Shown: in pieces, positions 1 through 8,877 of the stretch
Layout of the letters: every line of letters begins with the position of its first letter
Position numbering within the stretch: the stretch's first letter is position 1
Assembly: GCA_016190375.1 (NCBI GenBank)
Contig: JACPQR010000012.1
Location: 1-52,115 of the forward strand
Direction of reading: 5' to 3'
DNA: 52,115 bases
From: Deltaproteobacteria bacterium
GTDB lineage: Bacteria; Myxococcota_A; Polyangia; JACPQR01
Made by a program: the position numbers and the translations under genes
The notes under the pieces: generated by a model
Told to the model about the DNA's origin: nothing
The model's input: the letters and a program-made list of their open reading frames with translations, nothing else
Database searches by the model: none

Positions 1-219
1 GAGCAGCGCGTGCGTCCGGCGGCTGCCAGTTGCCAGTTGCCTGTCGCCTGTCGCCTGTTGGGCCCGCGTCTGGCAAGCAACCGGATGGGCATGATCGAAT
101 GAGGGCGCGCATCGGTCGATTGTGCCACAGCGGGTTTCGACGTTCCGGTGAGCGATGGGGCAGGGGGGCTGACAGTACCTGGCGCTTGGTGAGAAGATGC
201 CGGCCCGAGGAGGCTTGCG
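1..219. other. Non-coding left edge with heptamer repeats
   Basis: I see no convincing gene here; the short open frames read as Arg-rich shadow peptides. The stretch leads into the lipoprotein gene at 220 and ends with its ribosome binding site, GAGGAGG at 207-213, six bases before the ATG. It also carries five tandem 7-base units at 25-59, listed separately. A promoter for the downstream gene must lie here or beyond the window edge, but no clear -35/-10 pair stands out. Confidence 0.6.
25..59. repeat. Tandem 7-bp repeat, five units
   Basis: Five head-to-tail heptamers are read directly: GCCAGTT twice, then GCCTGTC twice, then GCCTGTT. The units differ only at positions 4 and 7. The array lies in non-coding DNA 160 bp upstream of a surface lipoprotein gene. 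Function is unknown; it could be a simple minisatellite or the edge of a larger dispersed repeat cut by the window boundary. Confidence 0.7.
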
Positions 220-1188
220 ATGGCAAAGCTCGCTTCGGTGATCTCTCTTCTGGTTGTGGGTCTGGTCGGCTGTGGCGGTGAGTCCCATTCGCCCGCGGAC
301 GGAGGGTCCGGCGGTGACGGGGACGCGGACGCCGACGCGGACGCCGACGCGGACGCCGACGCGGACGCGGACGCCGACGCGGACGCCGACGCGGACGCAG
401 ATGCCGACGCGGACACGGACGCGGACGCGGATGCCGACGCGGACGCGGACGGCGACGCCGATCCCGTGGTCTGCGGCTTCCCGCTGGTTGACTGCGACGG
501 CGTATGCACGAACCCGGCGAGCGACCCGGACAACTGCGGCCGGTGCGGCATCGCGTGCGGGGACGCGGAGGTTTGCCGCGGCTTCGAGTGCGCCGAGGAC
601 TGCGGGTGGCTCGAAGACTGCGGCGAGGGCGTGTGCGCCGACCTCGATCGCGACCCGCTGAACTGCGGCGAATGCGGGACGGTCTGCACGGGTGGCAAGA
701 TGTGCTTCGGAGGCGACTGCGAGTGCGGCGACTGGGGAGCCGGAGACGAGTGCGACGGCCAGTGCGTCGACACCGACTGGGACCCGGCCAACTGCGGCGA
801 GTGCGGCGTCGCCTGCGACGCGGATCAGGTCTGCAGCGAGGGCGAGTGCGCGGGCGAGTGCGACTGGGATCTGGCCAACTGCGACGGCGTCTGCATCGAC
901 CTCGACCACGACCGCCTGAACTGCGGGGGCTGCGGGACCGTCTGCGCGCCCGGCGAGGAATGTCGCGGCGGGCAGTGCGAGTGCGGAGGGGGCATGATGG
1001 GCGGCGGTGGTGGAGGCGGCGGCCCCGGCGGAGGCGGCTTCGGGGACTGGGAGCGATGCGACGGCGCCTGCGTGAACCTCGACTCGGACCCCGCCAACTG
1101 CGGCGACTGCGGCGAGCAGTGCGCCGACGACGAGCTCTGCGCCGGCGGCGAGTGCTGCGCGCCGGACGAGTGCGAGTGGAGGATGTGA
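220..1188 (+). CDS. Lipoprotein with Asp-Ala linker and five Stig1-like Cys repeats
   Basis: A predicted surface lipoprotein of 322 aa. The start ATG follows a GAGGAGG ribosome binding site. Residues 1-17 form a signal peptide ending in a lipobox (LVGC, Cys18). Residues 35-81 are a nearly pure Asp-Ala dipeptide tract, probably an extended acidic, Ca-binding linker. The rest holds five Cys-rich units of about 40 aa with the pattern CDGxC...DPxNCGxCGxxC...C, which resembles the Stig1-like repeat common in myxobacterial exported proteins. A Gly-rich insert with GGGGGG runs separates units four and five. Such repeats are thought to be disulfide-bonded and extracellular; no enzymatic motif is visible. 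The gene converges on the minus-strand HD-domain gene, with 7 bp between the two stops. The exact role is unknown. Confidence 0.85.
   Translation: MAKLASVISLLVVGLVGCGGESHSPADGGSGGDGDADADADADADADADADADADADADADADADTDADADADADADGDADPVVCGFPLVDCDGVCTNPASDPDNCGRCGIACGDAEVCRGFECAEDCGWLEDCGEGVCADLDRDPLNCGECGTVCTGGKMCFGGDCECGDWGAGDECDGQCVDTDWDPANCGECGVACDADQVCSEGECAGECDWDLANCDGVCIDLDHDRLNCGGCGTVCAPGEECRGGQCECGGGMMGGGGGGGGPGGGGFGDWERCDGACVNLDSDPANCGDCGEQCADDELCAGGECCAPDECEWRM
322..462 (+). repeat. Asp-Ala dipeptide-coding hexamer tract
   Basis: The DNA alternates GAC/GAT with GCG/GCC for 47 codons (141 bp), with single Thr and Gly interruptions. Synonymous changes between units show it is not a pure microsatellite. 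It encodes the linker between the lipid anchor and the Cys repeats. Related Asp-Ser/Thr/Ala tracts occur in four other genes of this window. Confidence 0.9.
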
Positions 1189-1195
1189 GGAGGGG

Positions 1196-4100
1196 TCAGC
1201 GGCGAGGTCGCCTGCGCAGGGCGGCGACCTCGCTGGTCGCCTCCTGGTGGCGCGGGTTGTGCTGCAGGACCTCCTCGAAGTCGCCGAGAGCCTCCTCGAG
1301 CCTCTTCGTGCGCTTGTAGAGGCGGCCGCGGTACAGGAGCGCGCGGATCAGTCCGGGCTCCATGTCGAGGACGTCGGTCAGGGTCGCGATCGACTCCTCG
1401 ACGGTGGCGGCGTCGCCTTGCTGGGCGCGTATCCACGCGAGGAGCGCGAGGTGGTCGACCTGCTCGGGATCGCCGTCGACCGCACGCAGCGCGAGCTCTT
1501 CGGCCTCGCGGAGCTCGCCGCGATCGAGCGCATCCTGCGCCAGGCGGAAGTCGTTCATCGCGTCGAGGAGTCGCTGCGCCGGGTCGGCGCCCTCGGGGAG
1601 ACCCGGGACCTGGCCGTCCTCGGTGGCGTCGTCGCTCCACTGCGCGTCGATGGAATCCACGTCCCCGGCCGTTGCCGCCTGGACGTCCGAGTCGTCGACC
1701 TCGACCGCGACCTCGACGTCCGACTCGTCGACGTCCACCGCCACCTCGTCCGCCTCGTCCACGAGCCCGTCCGGCACCTCGGGAAGGGTGGCGCGCTCCG
1801 CCGAGGTCGACCCCTCGAACCCCGCGCGGCCAGCACCGTCAGCGAGCATCTCGGGCGGCAGGTCGATCACCTGGCTGACCTTGGAGAAGGACGGGTGGCT
1901 CGGCGTGTGGCGGCGCGGGTGAGACGTGTGCCCGCGCTTTCCGCCCCGCATCGGAGCGCCCCTGGAGCTCGAGAAGTGGAACTGGCGCGTGATGGCCAGC
2001 ATGTAGACGAGCGACCGGACCACCTCCACGTCGGTCAACCTTCGGTCGAGGAGGTCGGGCAGCGTGCAAGCGCCCGCGGCGATCAGGTCGAAGACCGCCC
2101 GCTCGTCCGCGCTCAGCGTCAAGCTGGAGCAATTGGACTGCGGGTGAAGGTCGAGGGGCAAGGTCCCGATCCGGCCCAGGGTGCCGAGGATTCGCGCCCG
2201 GTCCATCCAGCCGCGGACGCACTCGAGGACCGTGGTCAAGGGCTCGGCTGGGAACACCTCTGCTCCAGCCCAGTTCTCCAGGAAGTCGCGGCCCGGGTAG
2301 TAGGCGTAGCGGGTCGCCTCGGGCAGGTTCGCGAGACCGGCCACCTTGTGGACCACCTGGCTGGACAGCGCGTCCGCGAGGTCGGCCTCGGAGATGACGC
2401 CCTCGCCCATGAGCTGCTGTCCGAGGAGCAGGCCGATCGTCCGCGCGGACAGGGCCGCCTTCGTGATCACGTCCCGCTTGATCCCCCGAGCGGCGAGCTC
2501 GTGACCGAGAAGCGCGATCGGGCGCTCGGTCTTCGCCATCACTGGCGCGCCGTCGCGCACGGTGACGATGTGCTCCCAGCCGTCGGGCTCGTGAAACGTG
2601 ATGCTTCCCGAGCATCCGTGGTCCAGCATGTAGACGAGGATGTGAGCCACGGGCGTCCCCGCCAGCGTCCCGTGGGCCGCGGGCGCCACGTCGCGCGGAA
2701 CGAGGCTCGCCACCTCGTCCTGCCCCGTCGGCGCGCTCGGTAGCGGCCCCGCCGTCGGGCGCACGGGCTGCGGAGGCGGAGCGTCTTCGAGGCGTCTCGA
2801 CCAGGCGATCGGCGGCCGGTCGTCGGCGATGGTCCGGTCGTCCGGCACCGCCGCCCGCGGCTCGTCCTTCGCCGGTACCGGCGTCACGGCGGGCGGTCGC
2901 ATCGCCAGCCCCATCGCCGCCGCGACCGAGGACGGGCTCGAACCGAGCGAAGCAAACGAGTCCGACCCCGACGAATCCTCGGAAGGCGCGCCGGCCGCCG
3001 TTGCAGCCGCGTCCGGGGGCGCAGCGGCAGGCATCGGCGGCGCGATCGGACCGCGTCTCGCCGGCGGGGGCTTCGTCTCCCGCTCGGATCGGGGCGGCGG
3101 TGTTGCGATCGGGCGGCCAGCAGGCTCCGCCGCCGCGGCGGGCTCCGCGGAGGCCGCCACGGGCATGCCGATCGGGGCGCTTGCCGGCGGTGTGGCGGCG
3201 GGCGCGCGAGCGACTGCCCGCGCGATCGGCGCGCCGGGAGGCGAGAGAGCCGGCGTGGAACCGCCGGTAAGCGGCGCCGCGATCGGCGCGCGCGCGGGCG
3301 GGGACGGCGCTAGGCGCGCCCTGACCGCGGGCGGCGGCGATCGGTCGGGCGCTGCAGCGCGCGGCTTGGCGGGGGGATCCGGCGCCTCGGCCTCGACCAC
3401 TCGCGGCACCGACGGCGGCCGGACCTGCGGCTGGCCCGTCCGACCTTGCTCCCACGGCGGTCGATCCGTGTCCTCGCCGGGCGTCGGGCCTTCGCCCTCG
3501 AAGCTCAGGTCCTTGCCCTTCACCCACCCCTCGACGCTCAGGACCTTGACGATCTCGCGGGGCGGGTCCGAGCCCTCGAGGTCGACCTCGATCGGCTGCT
3601 CGAGCACCTCACCCGCGCTGTCCATCACTACCCGGACCAGCGGCAGCCCCGAAGCCGCTCCGCTGCCGTTCGCCCGCGGCGTGCCAATCACCTCCGCGAC
3701 CTCGCCGGTGGAGAGGCCCACGACGGTCCCGACGGGGTAGATGCGCAGCGCCGAGACCAAGAGGCGCACGACCACGCGCTGGGCTGGCTCGGTGAGCTCC
3801 GACCACAAGGTTCCCACCGCGAGGTCCGGCGGCGGCGCCGGGAGCCCGGGCTCCGGCGTGAGCAGGTCGTTGTAGCGCCTGGCCACCGCGATCATGCGGG
3901 CCTGGAGCGTCGGCGAGCGGACGCCGAAGTACGTCGGCCCGAGGTTCGACGCGCGGCGCAGCCAGAGCGATTCGAAGGCGATGACCGTCCGCGTGATCGA
4001 CGCCTCGTTCAGGCGTCCGAGCGCGGTGAGGACCGCCGCCGTCCCCGCGGCCAGCCGATCCTCCGCGTCATCGGTGAGCGCGGCCGCTATTCCGGAGAGT

Positions 4101-4972
4101 GCCGGCCCGCCCGCGCTCTGGAGGGCCACCGCGCGGGGTCGCCCGACGTCGTGGAGCATCGCTCCCATCGCGAGCTGGGCCAAGAGCGATCTGTCCTGCG
4201 TGAGCTGTCGAGCCATCGAGACCGCGAGGATGGCGCCGTTGACCGCCCGGCCCGCGTCGTCGTGGTTGGCGTTGCGCATCTCGGTGACCCCGAGGTACGC
4301 GGGCGTGGCCCCCTCGGAGAGGTCGACCAGCTTCTGCGCGACCCTCTTGACCCTCCGCGGCAGGACGAGCTTGCCCGCCGCGAGGTCCTCGAAGAGGCGG
4401 CGCATGATCACCACCGCGGTCGCGTACGTGCGGACGACCTTCTGCTCGTGGGGCAGCTCCTCCACCTCGAGCCCACGGAGCCGCGCCGCCTCGCTGACGG
4501 GCCGGAGCCGGATCCTCGGCGAGATCCCTCCGAGCCCCTTGCCCTCCTCGCCGCGCAGGGCGACGTTGACGGCCTGCGCGAACGACCTCAGCTCGGCCTG
4601 GGTCACCTCGCGCTGGATCGTCAGCTCGGATCCGCCGCACCACGCGAGCATCTCGCCGAGCTCGGTCGCCGAGTCGTAAATGCCGCGCGATCCCTTGAGG
4701 AGCTGCCCGGCGACGAACACCGCGCGCTGGGCGAACAGCACGTTGACCGCCATGCCGGAGCGAAGGCAGTACTCCTGGATCCCGGAGTGCGTGTTCTCGA
4801 GCTGGCTGACGAAGGCCTTGTTCTGCAGGTCGTGCATCCTTGCGAGCCGCAAGAGCCGGTAGATCGCGATGACGACCTCCCCGCCCAGGTCGCGAGCGTG
4901 CTCGCGCCGGACGAGCTCGCCCGCGTCGTTCGACACGAGGTCGACGCCGATCGCTTGCTCGTGTGGCCTCAT
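1196..4972 (-). CDS. Degenerate HD-GYP / DUF4388 / TPR signalling protein
   Basis: A 1258-aa cytoplasmic protein. I chose the ATG at 4972 because it overlaps the TGA of the upstream kinase (ATGA junction), which indicates translational coupling. Residues about 170-440 resemble an HD-GYP domain: an HD pair (MLHDVG, His274/Asp275) and a C-terminal segment IAVARRYNDLLTP that matches the IAVxDxYDAL region. The GYP-bearing stretch between them is not recognisable, so c-di-GMP hydrolysis is doubtful. A long Pro/Ala-rich linker (about 560-740) follows. Next comes a DUF4388/PatA-like module (about 760-1010, beginning GTLAGTPVAHILVYML), an acidic stretch, and two or three TPRs (about 1145-1250). DUF4388 and HD-GYP modules are common in myxobacterial signalling proteins. 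It is probably an adaptor or regulator working with the kinase next to it. Confidence 0.85.
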   Translation of the reverse strand: MRPHEQAIGVDLVSNDAGELVRREHARDLGGEVVIAIYRLLRLARMHDLQNKAFVSQLENTHSGIQEYCLRSGMAVNVLFAQRAVFVAGQLLKGSRGIYDSATELGEMLAWCGGSELTIQREVTQAELRSFAQAVNVALRGEEGKGLGGISPRIRLRPVSEAARLRGLEVEELPHEQKVVRTYATAVVIMRRLFEDLAAGKLVLPRRVKRVAQKLVDLSEGATPAYLGVTEMRNANHDDAGRAVNGAILAVSMARQLTQDRSLLAQLAMGAMLHDVGRPRAVALQSAGGPALSGIAAALTDDAEDRLAAGTAAVLTALGRLNEASITRTVIAFESLWLRRASNLGPTYFGVRSPTLQARMIAVARRYNDLLTPEPGLPAPPPDLAVGTLWSELTEPAQRVVVRLLVSALRIYPVGTVVGLSTGEVAEVIGTPRANGSGAASGLPLVRVVMDSAGEVLEQPIEVDLEGSDPPREIVKVLSVEGWVKGKDLSFEGEGPTPGEDTDRPPWEQGRTGQPQVRPPSVPRVVEAEAPDPPAKPRAAAPDRSPPPAVRARLAPSPPARAPIAAPLTGGSTPALSPPGAPIARAVARAPAATPPASAPIGMPVAASAEPAAAAEPAGRPIATPPPRSERETKPPPARRGPIAPPMPAAAPPDAAATAAGAPSEDSSGSDSFASLGSSPSSVAAAMGLAMRPPAVTPVPAKDEPRAAVPDDRTIADDRPPIAWSRRLEDAPPPQPVRPTAGPLPSAPTGQDEVASLVPRDVAPAAHGTLAGTPVAHILVYMLDHGCSGSITFHEPDGWEHIVTVRDGAPVMAKTERPIALLGHELAARGIKRDVITKAALSARTIGLLLGQQLMGEGVISEADLADALSSQVVHKVAGLANLPEATRYAYYPGRDFLENWAGAEVFPAEPLTTVLECVRGWMDRARILGTLGRIGTLPLDLHPQSNCSSLTLSADERAVFDLIAAGACTLPDLLDRRLTDVEVVRSLVYMLAITRQFHFSSSRGAPMRGGKRGHTSHPRRHTPSHPSFSKVSQVIDLPPEMLADGAGRAGFEGSTSAERATLPEVPDGLVDEADEVAVDVDESDVEVAVEVDDSDVQAATAGDVDSIDAQWSDDATEDGQVPGLPEGADPAQRLLDAMNDFRLAQDALDRGELREAEELALRAVDGDPEQVDHLALLAWIRAQQGDAATVEESIATLTDVLDMEPGLIRALLYRGRLYKRTKRLEEALGDFEEVLQHNPRHQEATSEVAALRRRPRR

Positions 4973-7725
4973 GAGGCGGCGCTCTGAGCGCCGGCGCCGG
5001 CTCGGGCCTCGATCTCGTCGGCCGCTCGGCCCAGGGCCTCGCGCGCATCGGACGAGGCTCCCCACCGCGACTGTGACGCCGAGCGGAGCGCGGTCGCGAT
5101 GGCGGCGGACGCGGAGAGGGCGCCGAGCACCTCCGCTGCCGCGATCCGGACGGCGTCGCGCTTCTCCGAGGCGAGGAGCCCCCCTTTGGCAGTCGCGAGC
5201 TCGAGGACCAGGGGCTCCCCTCTGGCCGGACCGAGCTTGATGGCCGCGGCGAGGAGCCCCCGGCATTCGTCACCCTCGAGGTCGAAGAAGTCCGGCCTCT
5301 TCAACCTCTTCGCGATGGCGGGCAAGGCGCCGCGGAAGTCGTGCGCCACGATCGCTCCGAGCGCGGCCATCCGGGCCCTCGTCGAGACGTCCTCGAGACG
5401 CTCGATGAGCTCGGCCTCCACGAACTCGCGGGATTCCGTCAGGAGCTGGACGGCGATCCGGACCTCCACGTCATCGGTTTCTGCGAGGCTCGACAGCGCC
5501 CTCTTCGCGGCCGCCGTTCCCGTTCGCGCGAGGATGCCGAGGATCGGAGAGACGACCGCGGGATCGAGGCCCACCGCGGCCGACGCGATCTCGTCCTCGT
5601 GGCCGGCCGCGAACCGCTCGACGAATGCGAAGAAGACGTCGAGCGCGGGACCGGGCTGGGCGCCCCTGATGGCGTCGAGGACGGTCGGGAGCTCGGAAGG
5701 CGCCACGGCCGCGAGGATCGGTCCGAAGGTCTCGGCCTGATCCGGGGCGGCGGCGAGACGCCCGAGGACGAGCGCGAGGGTCTCCGCGCGGAACATCGCG
5801 TTGGTCAGTCCCATGGCGAACGGCGCCGCGTCCGACTCCTCGAGCCGTCCGTGCAGCCTCTCGACGATCGAGCCGTAGAGGGAGACGATCACGTCGAGCC
5901 GGCCCGCGACCGCGAGGTCCGCGGTCGATCGGCCGAGCGAGTCGAGGACGAGGGAGGAGTCGCCGCTCGCCGCGGTGTCGACGTAGCCCTCGACGAGCGC
6001 GTCGACGTACCGCTCGCTCCAGCGCCGGCGGTCGAGCGGGAGCTGCGAGGCGAGGGCCGCGCGGACCGCGTGCTCGAGGGTCATCGGCGAGGCCTCGGGC
6101 CCTGCCCCGAGCGCGGCCCCGTCCGTGGAGATGGCCATGGCGCGGGCCTCGAGGCTCATCATGCGAGCGGAGGCCGCCATCTGCTCGAGCTCGTCGGACT
6201 CTCCCCAGAAGGCCTCTCGCTCCGCGCCGTCCCCCTCGGCGAACGCGTCGACGACCTCGAACCCGACATGAGGCAGGGTTCGTTCCCAGAGCGTCGAGGC
6301 GATGTCGTCCTCCGGTGGCAGGTCGCGACCGGGATCGAGCATCAGGAGCGAGAGCCACTCTCTCAGCTCGTCCATCGTGATGCCGCGCTCGAGCTTCATC
6401 TTGCGCAGGCCGCAGGCGAACAGGTTGTACGGAATCGCGTCCGACGGCGCCGGCGGCTCCCACACCGTCTGGCCGAGCATCGTGAACGAGTAGGGATGGA
6501 TCTCGAACTCGATCGCGTCCGGATTCTGACCGAGCGCGCGGACGAAACGCTCGAACGCGGTCCTGAGCGTACGCTCCGTGGCTGGGTGATCCCACCCGAA
6601 CTGCCGGACGCTCGGGAGAAGGCGGTCCACCTGGACGAACAGCTCGCGGAGCTCCAGGACGCGCGGGTCGTCCTCGGCGACCTCGGGCTCCATCGCCACC
6701 TCGAGCTCGGGCTGCTCGGCTACAGCCTCGGCGGCGGGCTCCGGGATCGGCGCGGTCGGGACCGCGGGAGCCGGGGTCGGCTGCTGCGGGGCGGCCGGGG
6801 CCTGCATCGCATGGATCAGCTCCGGGGCGACCTTCGCCAGCGCCAGGAGCACGGCCGACTGCATCTCGCGCGCGCCGGCGTAACGGTTGCGCTTGTCCCA
6901 GGCCAGGGCCTTGTCGACCAGGGCGATCACCTCGATCGGAAGGTCGGGCGCGATCCGGGCGACGGAGGGGACGGGCTTCGTCGCCGCCATCACGAGCGCC
7001 TCGCCTTCGGTGCGCCCCTTGTTGATCCGCTCGCCGGTGACCAGGGCGTGGAGCATCGCGCCCACCGAGAAGATGTCGGCGCGGCCGTCGAGCTGGTCGA
7101 CGAGCCCCATCGCCTGCTCCGGCGACATGTAATGCGGCGTCCCGAGCGCGGTGCCCATCGCCGTGCGCTCGGCCGTCGCGCTCCTCATCTGGGCGACGCC
7201 GAAGTCGAGGACCTTCGTCTCGCCGGCATTGGTGACGAAGATGTTGGCCGGCTTCAGGTCGCGGTGGATGACCCCGATCGCGTGGCACGACGCCAGACAG
7301 TCCAGGACGCGCTCCATGATCTGCAGCGCCTGCGGCACCGGGAGCCTGCCGCCCTGCCTCCACCAGAGGTCCCTCAGCGTCTCGCCCTCGAGGAGCTGCA
7401 TGACGAGGAACGGCTCGTTGTCCTCCGTCACGTCGTCGTCGAGGACCTGGACGCAGGCGGGGTGGTTCACCTGGTTCGAGACGTAGGCTTCGCGGAGGAA
7501 GCGCTCGTAGATGTTCTTGTCGCGCGCGAAGTCGGCGTGGAGGATCTTGATCGCGGCGCGCTGCCCGTTTCGGTGCGAGGCCGCGTACACGGAGGCCATG
7601 CCCCCCACACCGAGCAGCGCATCGAGGCGCCACTTGCCGCGGATCACCTGGCCGATGCGCTGGGCGAGCGCTTCGTCCTCCGACGAAGCGGACCGATTCG
7701 CTCCACCCTGCGCGGGATCGACCAT
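4969..7725 (-). CDS. Ser/Thr protein kinase with helical repeat C-terminus
   Basis: A 918-aa eukaryotic-type kinase. The start ATG at 7725 lies just ahead of the kinase domain and leaves 126 bp to the divergent gpsA-like gene. The kinase domain (about 33-300) keeps the Gly loop GVGGMASV (39-46), Lys60, HRD (154-156), DFG (Asp174) and SPE (201-203), so it should be active. After a Pro/Ala linker (about 315-345) the remaining 570 residues are predicted alpha-helical with HEAT-like regularity near the C-terminus. No transmembrane helix is seen, so it is probably cytosolic. Its stop overlaps the start of the HD-GYP/DUF4388 gene, so the two are probably co-translated and may form one signalling unit. 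The substrate is unknown. Confidence 0.9.
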   Translation of the reverse strand: MVDPAQGGANRSASSEDEALAQRIGQVIRGKWRLDALLGVGGMASVYAASHRNGQRAAIKILHADFARDKNIYERFLREAYVSNQVNHPACVQVLDDDVTEDNEPFLVMQLLEGETLRDLWWRQGGRLPVPQALQIMERVLDCLASCHAIGVIHRDLKPANIFVTNAGETKVLDFGVAQMRSATAERTAMGTALGTPHYMSPEQAMGLVDQLDGRADIFSVGAMLHALVTGERINKGRTEGEALVMAATKPVPSVARIAPDLPIEVIALVDKALAWDKRNRYAGAREMQSAVLLALAKVAPELIHAMQAPAAPQQPTPAPAVPTAPIPEPAAEAVAEQPELEVAMEPEVAEDDPRVLELRELFVQVDRLLPSVRQFGWDHPATERTLRTAFERFVRALGQNPDAIEFEIHPYSFTMLGQTVWEPPAPSDAIPYNLFACGLRKMKLERGITMDELREWLSLLMLDPGRDLPPEDDIASTLWERTLPHVGFEVVDAFAEGDGAEREAFWGESDELEQMAASARMMSLEARAMAISTDGAALGAGPEASPMTLEHAVRAALASQLPLDRRRWSERYVDALVEGYVDTAASGDSSLVLDSLGRSTADLAVAGRLDVIVSLYGSIVERLHGRLEESDAAPFAMGLTNAMFRAETLALVLGRLAAAPDQAETFGPILAAVAPSELPTVLDAIRGAQPGPALDVFFAFVERFAAGHEDEIASAAVGLDPAVVSPILGILARTGTAAAKRALSSLAETDDVEVRIAVQLLTESREFVEAELIERLEDVSTRARMAALGAIVAHDFRGALPAIAKRLKRPDFFDLEGDECRGLLAAAIKLGPARGEPLVLELATAKGGLLASEKRDAVRIAAAEVLGALSASAAIATALRSASQSRWGASSDAREALGRAADEIEARAGAGAQSAAS

Positions 7726-7851
7726 GCGTGGTGACCACTCCCGACCGGGTCCCCGGCAGAGCCGGACACGCGATCGCAGCCGCAATAGGATATCGGAAAG
7801 CCGCTGGATCTTTCCAGCCCGACGGACGGCGGGGCTGGTACATTTCGCCGG

Positions 7852-8877
7852 GTGAACGTGGCGATCCTCGGGGCGGGGATGATGGGGACGGCGATCGCCA
7901 CGCCGATCGCGGACCGCGGTCACGCGGTGCGCCTCGTGGGGACGCCGCTCGACGGGGCCCAGGTGGACGCGATGCGCCGCACCGGCGAGCACCCTGGGCT
8001 CGGCGCGCGCCTCCCGGAGGCGGTCTTGCCCGAGCTCGCTCCGAGCGTCGCCGACGCGATCGGCGCGGCGGACGCGATCGTCCTCGGCGTCAGCTCGGCG
8101 GGGATCGGGTGGGCGGCCGACGTGCTCGCGCGGCACCTGAGTCGTCCCGTCCCGATCGCGATGGTGACGAAGGGACTGCAGCACGATGGTGCCTTGCGGA
8201 TCCTGCCCGACGTCCTCGGCTCGCGGCTTCCGGAGGCCGTCCGCGCGGCGCCCGTCGCGATCGGCGGTCCGTGCATTGCCGGAGAGCTCGCGCGGCGCAG
8301 ACCCTCGGCGGTGGTCTTCGCGGGGCGCGATCCGCGCGCCTGCCGCCGGCTCGCCGATGCGTTTCGCGGGCCGTGCTACCGGGTCGCAACGTCGGACGAC
8401 CCGGCCGGCGTTTGCACGTCCTCGGCGCTGAAGAACGCCTATGCCACCGCGGTCGGGATCGGGGCGGGCCTGCACGAGCTCGAGGGCGGCATCCCGGGGT
8501 CCGTCGCGATGCACAACTTCGAAGCGGCGGTCTTCGCGCAGGCGCTGGTGGAGATGACCCGGCTCGCGGTGGTGCTAGGCGGGCGGCCCGAGACGGCCGC
8601 GGGGCTCGCCGGCGCGGGCGACCTGTTCGTGACCTGCCAGGGTGGCCGCTCGAGCAGGCTGGGAAGACTGCTCGGGCTCGGAAGGAGCCTGGCCGACGCC
8701 CAGAGAGAGATGTCGACTCCCGACTGCCCCGTCACGCTCGAGGGTGTCGAGATCGCGGCGGTGGTCGTGAGGGACCTGCCGCCGGCGCTGGCCCCGGAGG
8801 ATCTACCGCTTCTCCACCGACTCCACGCGGTGCTCTTCGAGGGCGCCGCGCCGGCCAGCGTCTTCGAGTGCCCGTGA
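7852..8877 (+). CDS. gpsA: NAD(P)-dependent glycerol-3-phosphate dehydrogenase
   Basis: A 341-aa cytosolic enzyme of the GpsA family, which interconverts dihydroxyacetone phosphate and sn-glycerol-3-phosphate for phospholipid synthesis. Evidence: an N-terminal Rossmann motif (AILGAGMMGTAIA), the VTKGL motif at about 105-109, a GPCIAGE version of the GPSFAxE motif, and the catalytic Lys in SALKNAYA (Lys194). Length is typical for the family. It starts with GTG, and the Rossmann motif begins at residue 4, fixing the start. The last codons overlap the GTG of the FGGY kinase gene (GTGA), indicating coupling. Because another GpsA could exist elsewhere, this copy might serve a dedicated polyol pathway with its partner kinase. 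Confidence 0.88.
   Translation: MNVAILGAGMMGTAIATPIADRGHAVRLVGTPLDGAQVDAMRRTGEHPGLGARLPEAVLPELAPSVADAIGAADAIVLGVSSAGIGWAADVLARHLSRPVPIAMVTKGLQHDGALRILPDVLGSRLPEAVRAAPVAIGGPCIAGELARRRPSAVVFAGRDPRACRRLADAFRGPCYRVATSDDPAGVCTSSALKNAYATAVGIGAGLHELEGGIPGSVAMHNFEAAVFAQALVEMTRLAVVLGGRPETAAGLAGAGDLFVTCQGGRSSRLGRLLGLGRSLADAQREMSTPDCPVTLEGVEIAAVVVRDLPPALAPEDLPLLHRLHAVLFEGAAPASVFECP

Noticed and set aside
322..462. CRISPR-like array
   Set aside because: Hexamer units have no spacers and are in frame as Asp-Ala codons.
1247..2743. Plus-strand frame opposite the HD-GYP/DUF4388 gene
   Set aside because: Contains no recognisable domain and is the complement of TPR and DUF4388 coding DNA.
7728..8873. FGGY kinase starting far upstream in the same open frame
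   Set aside because: The extension is Arg/Gly-rich shadow of the gpsA gene; the phosphate-binding motif begins right after the GTG at 8874.
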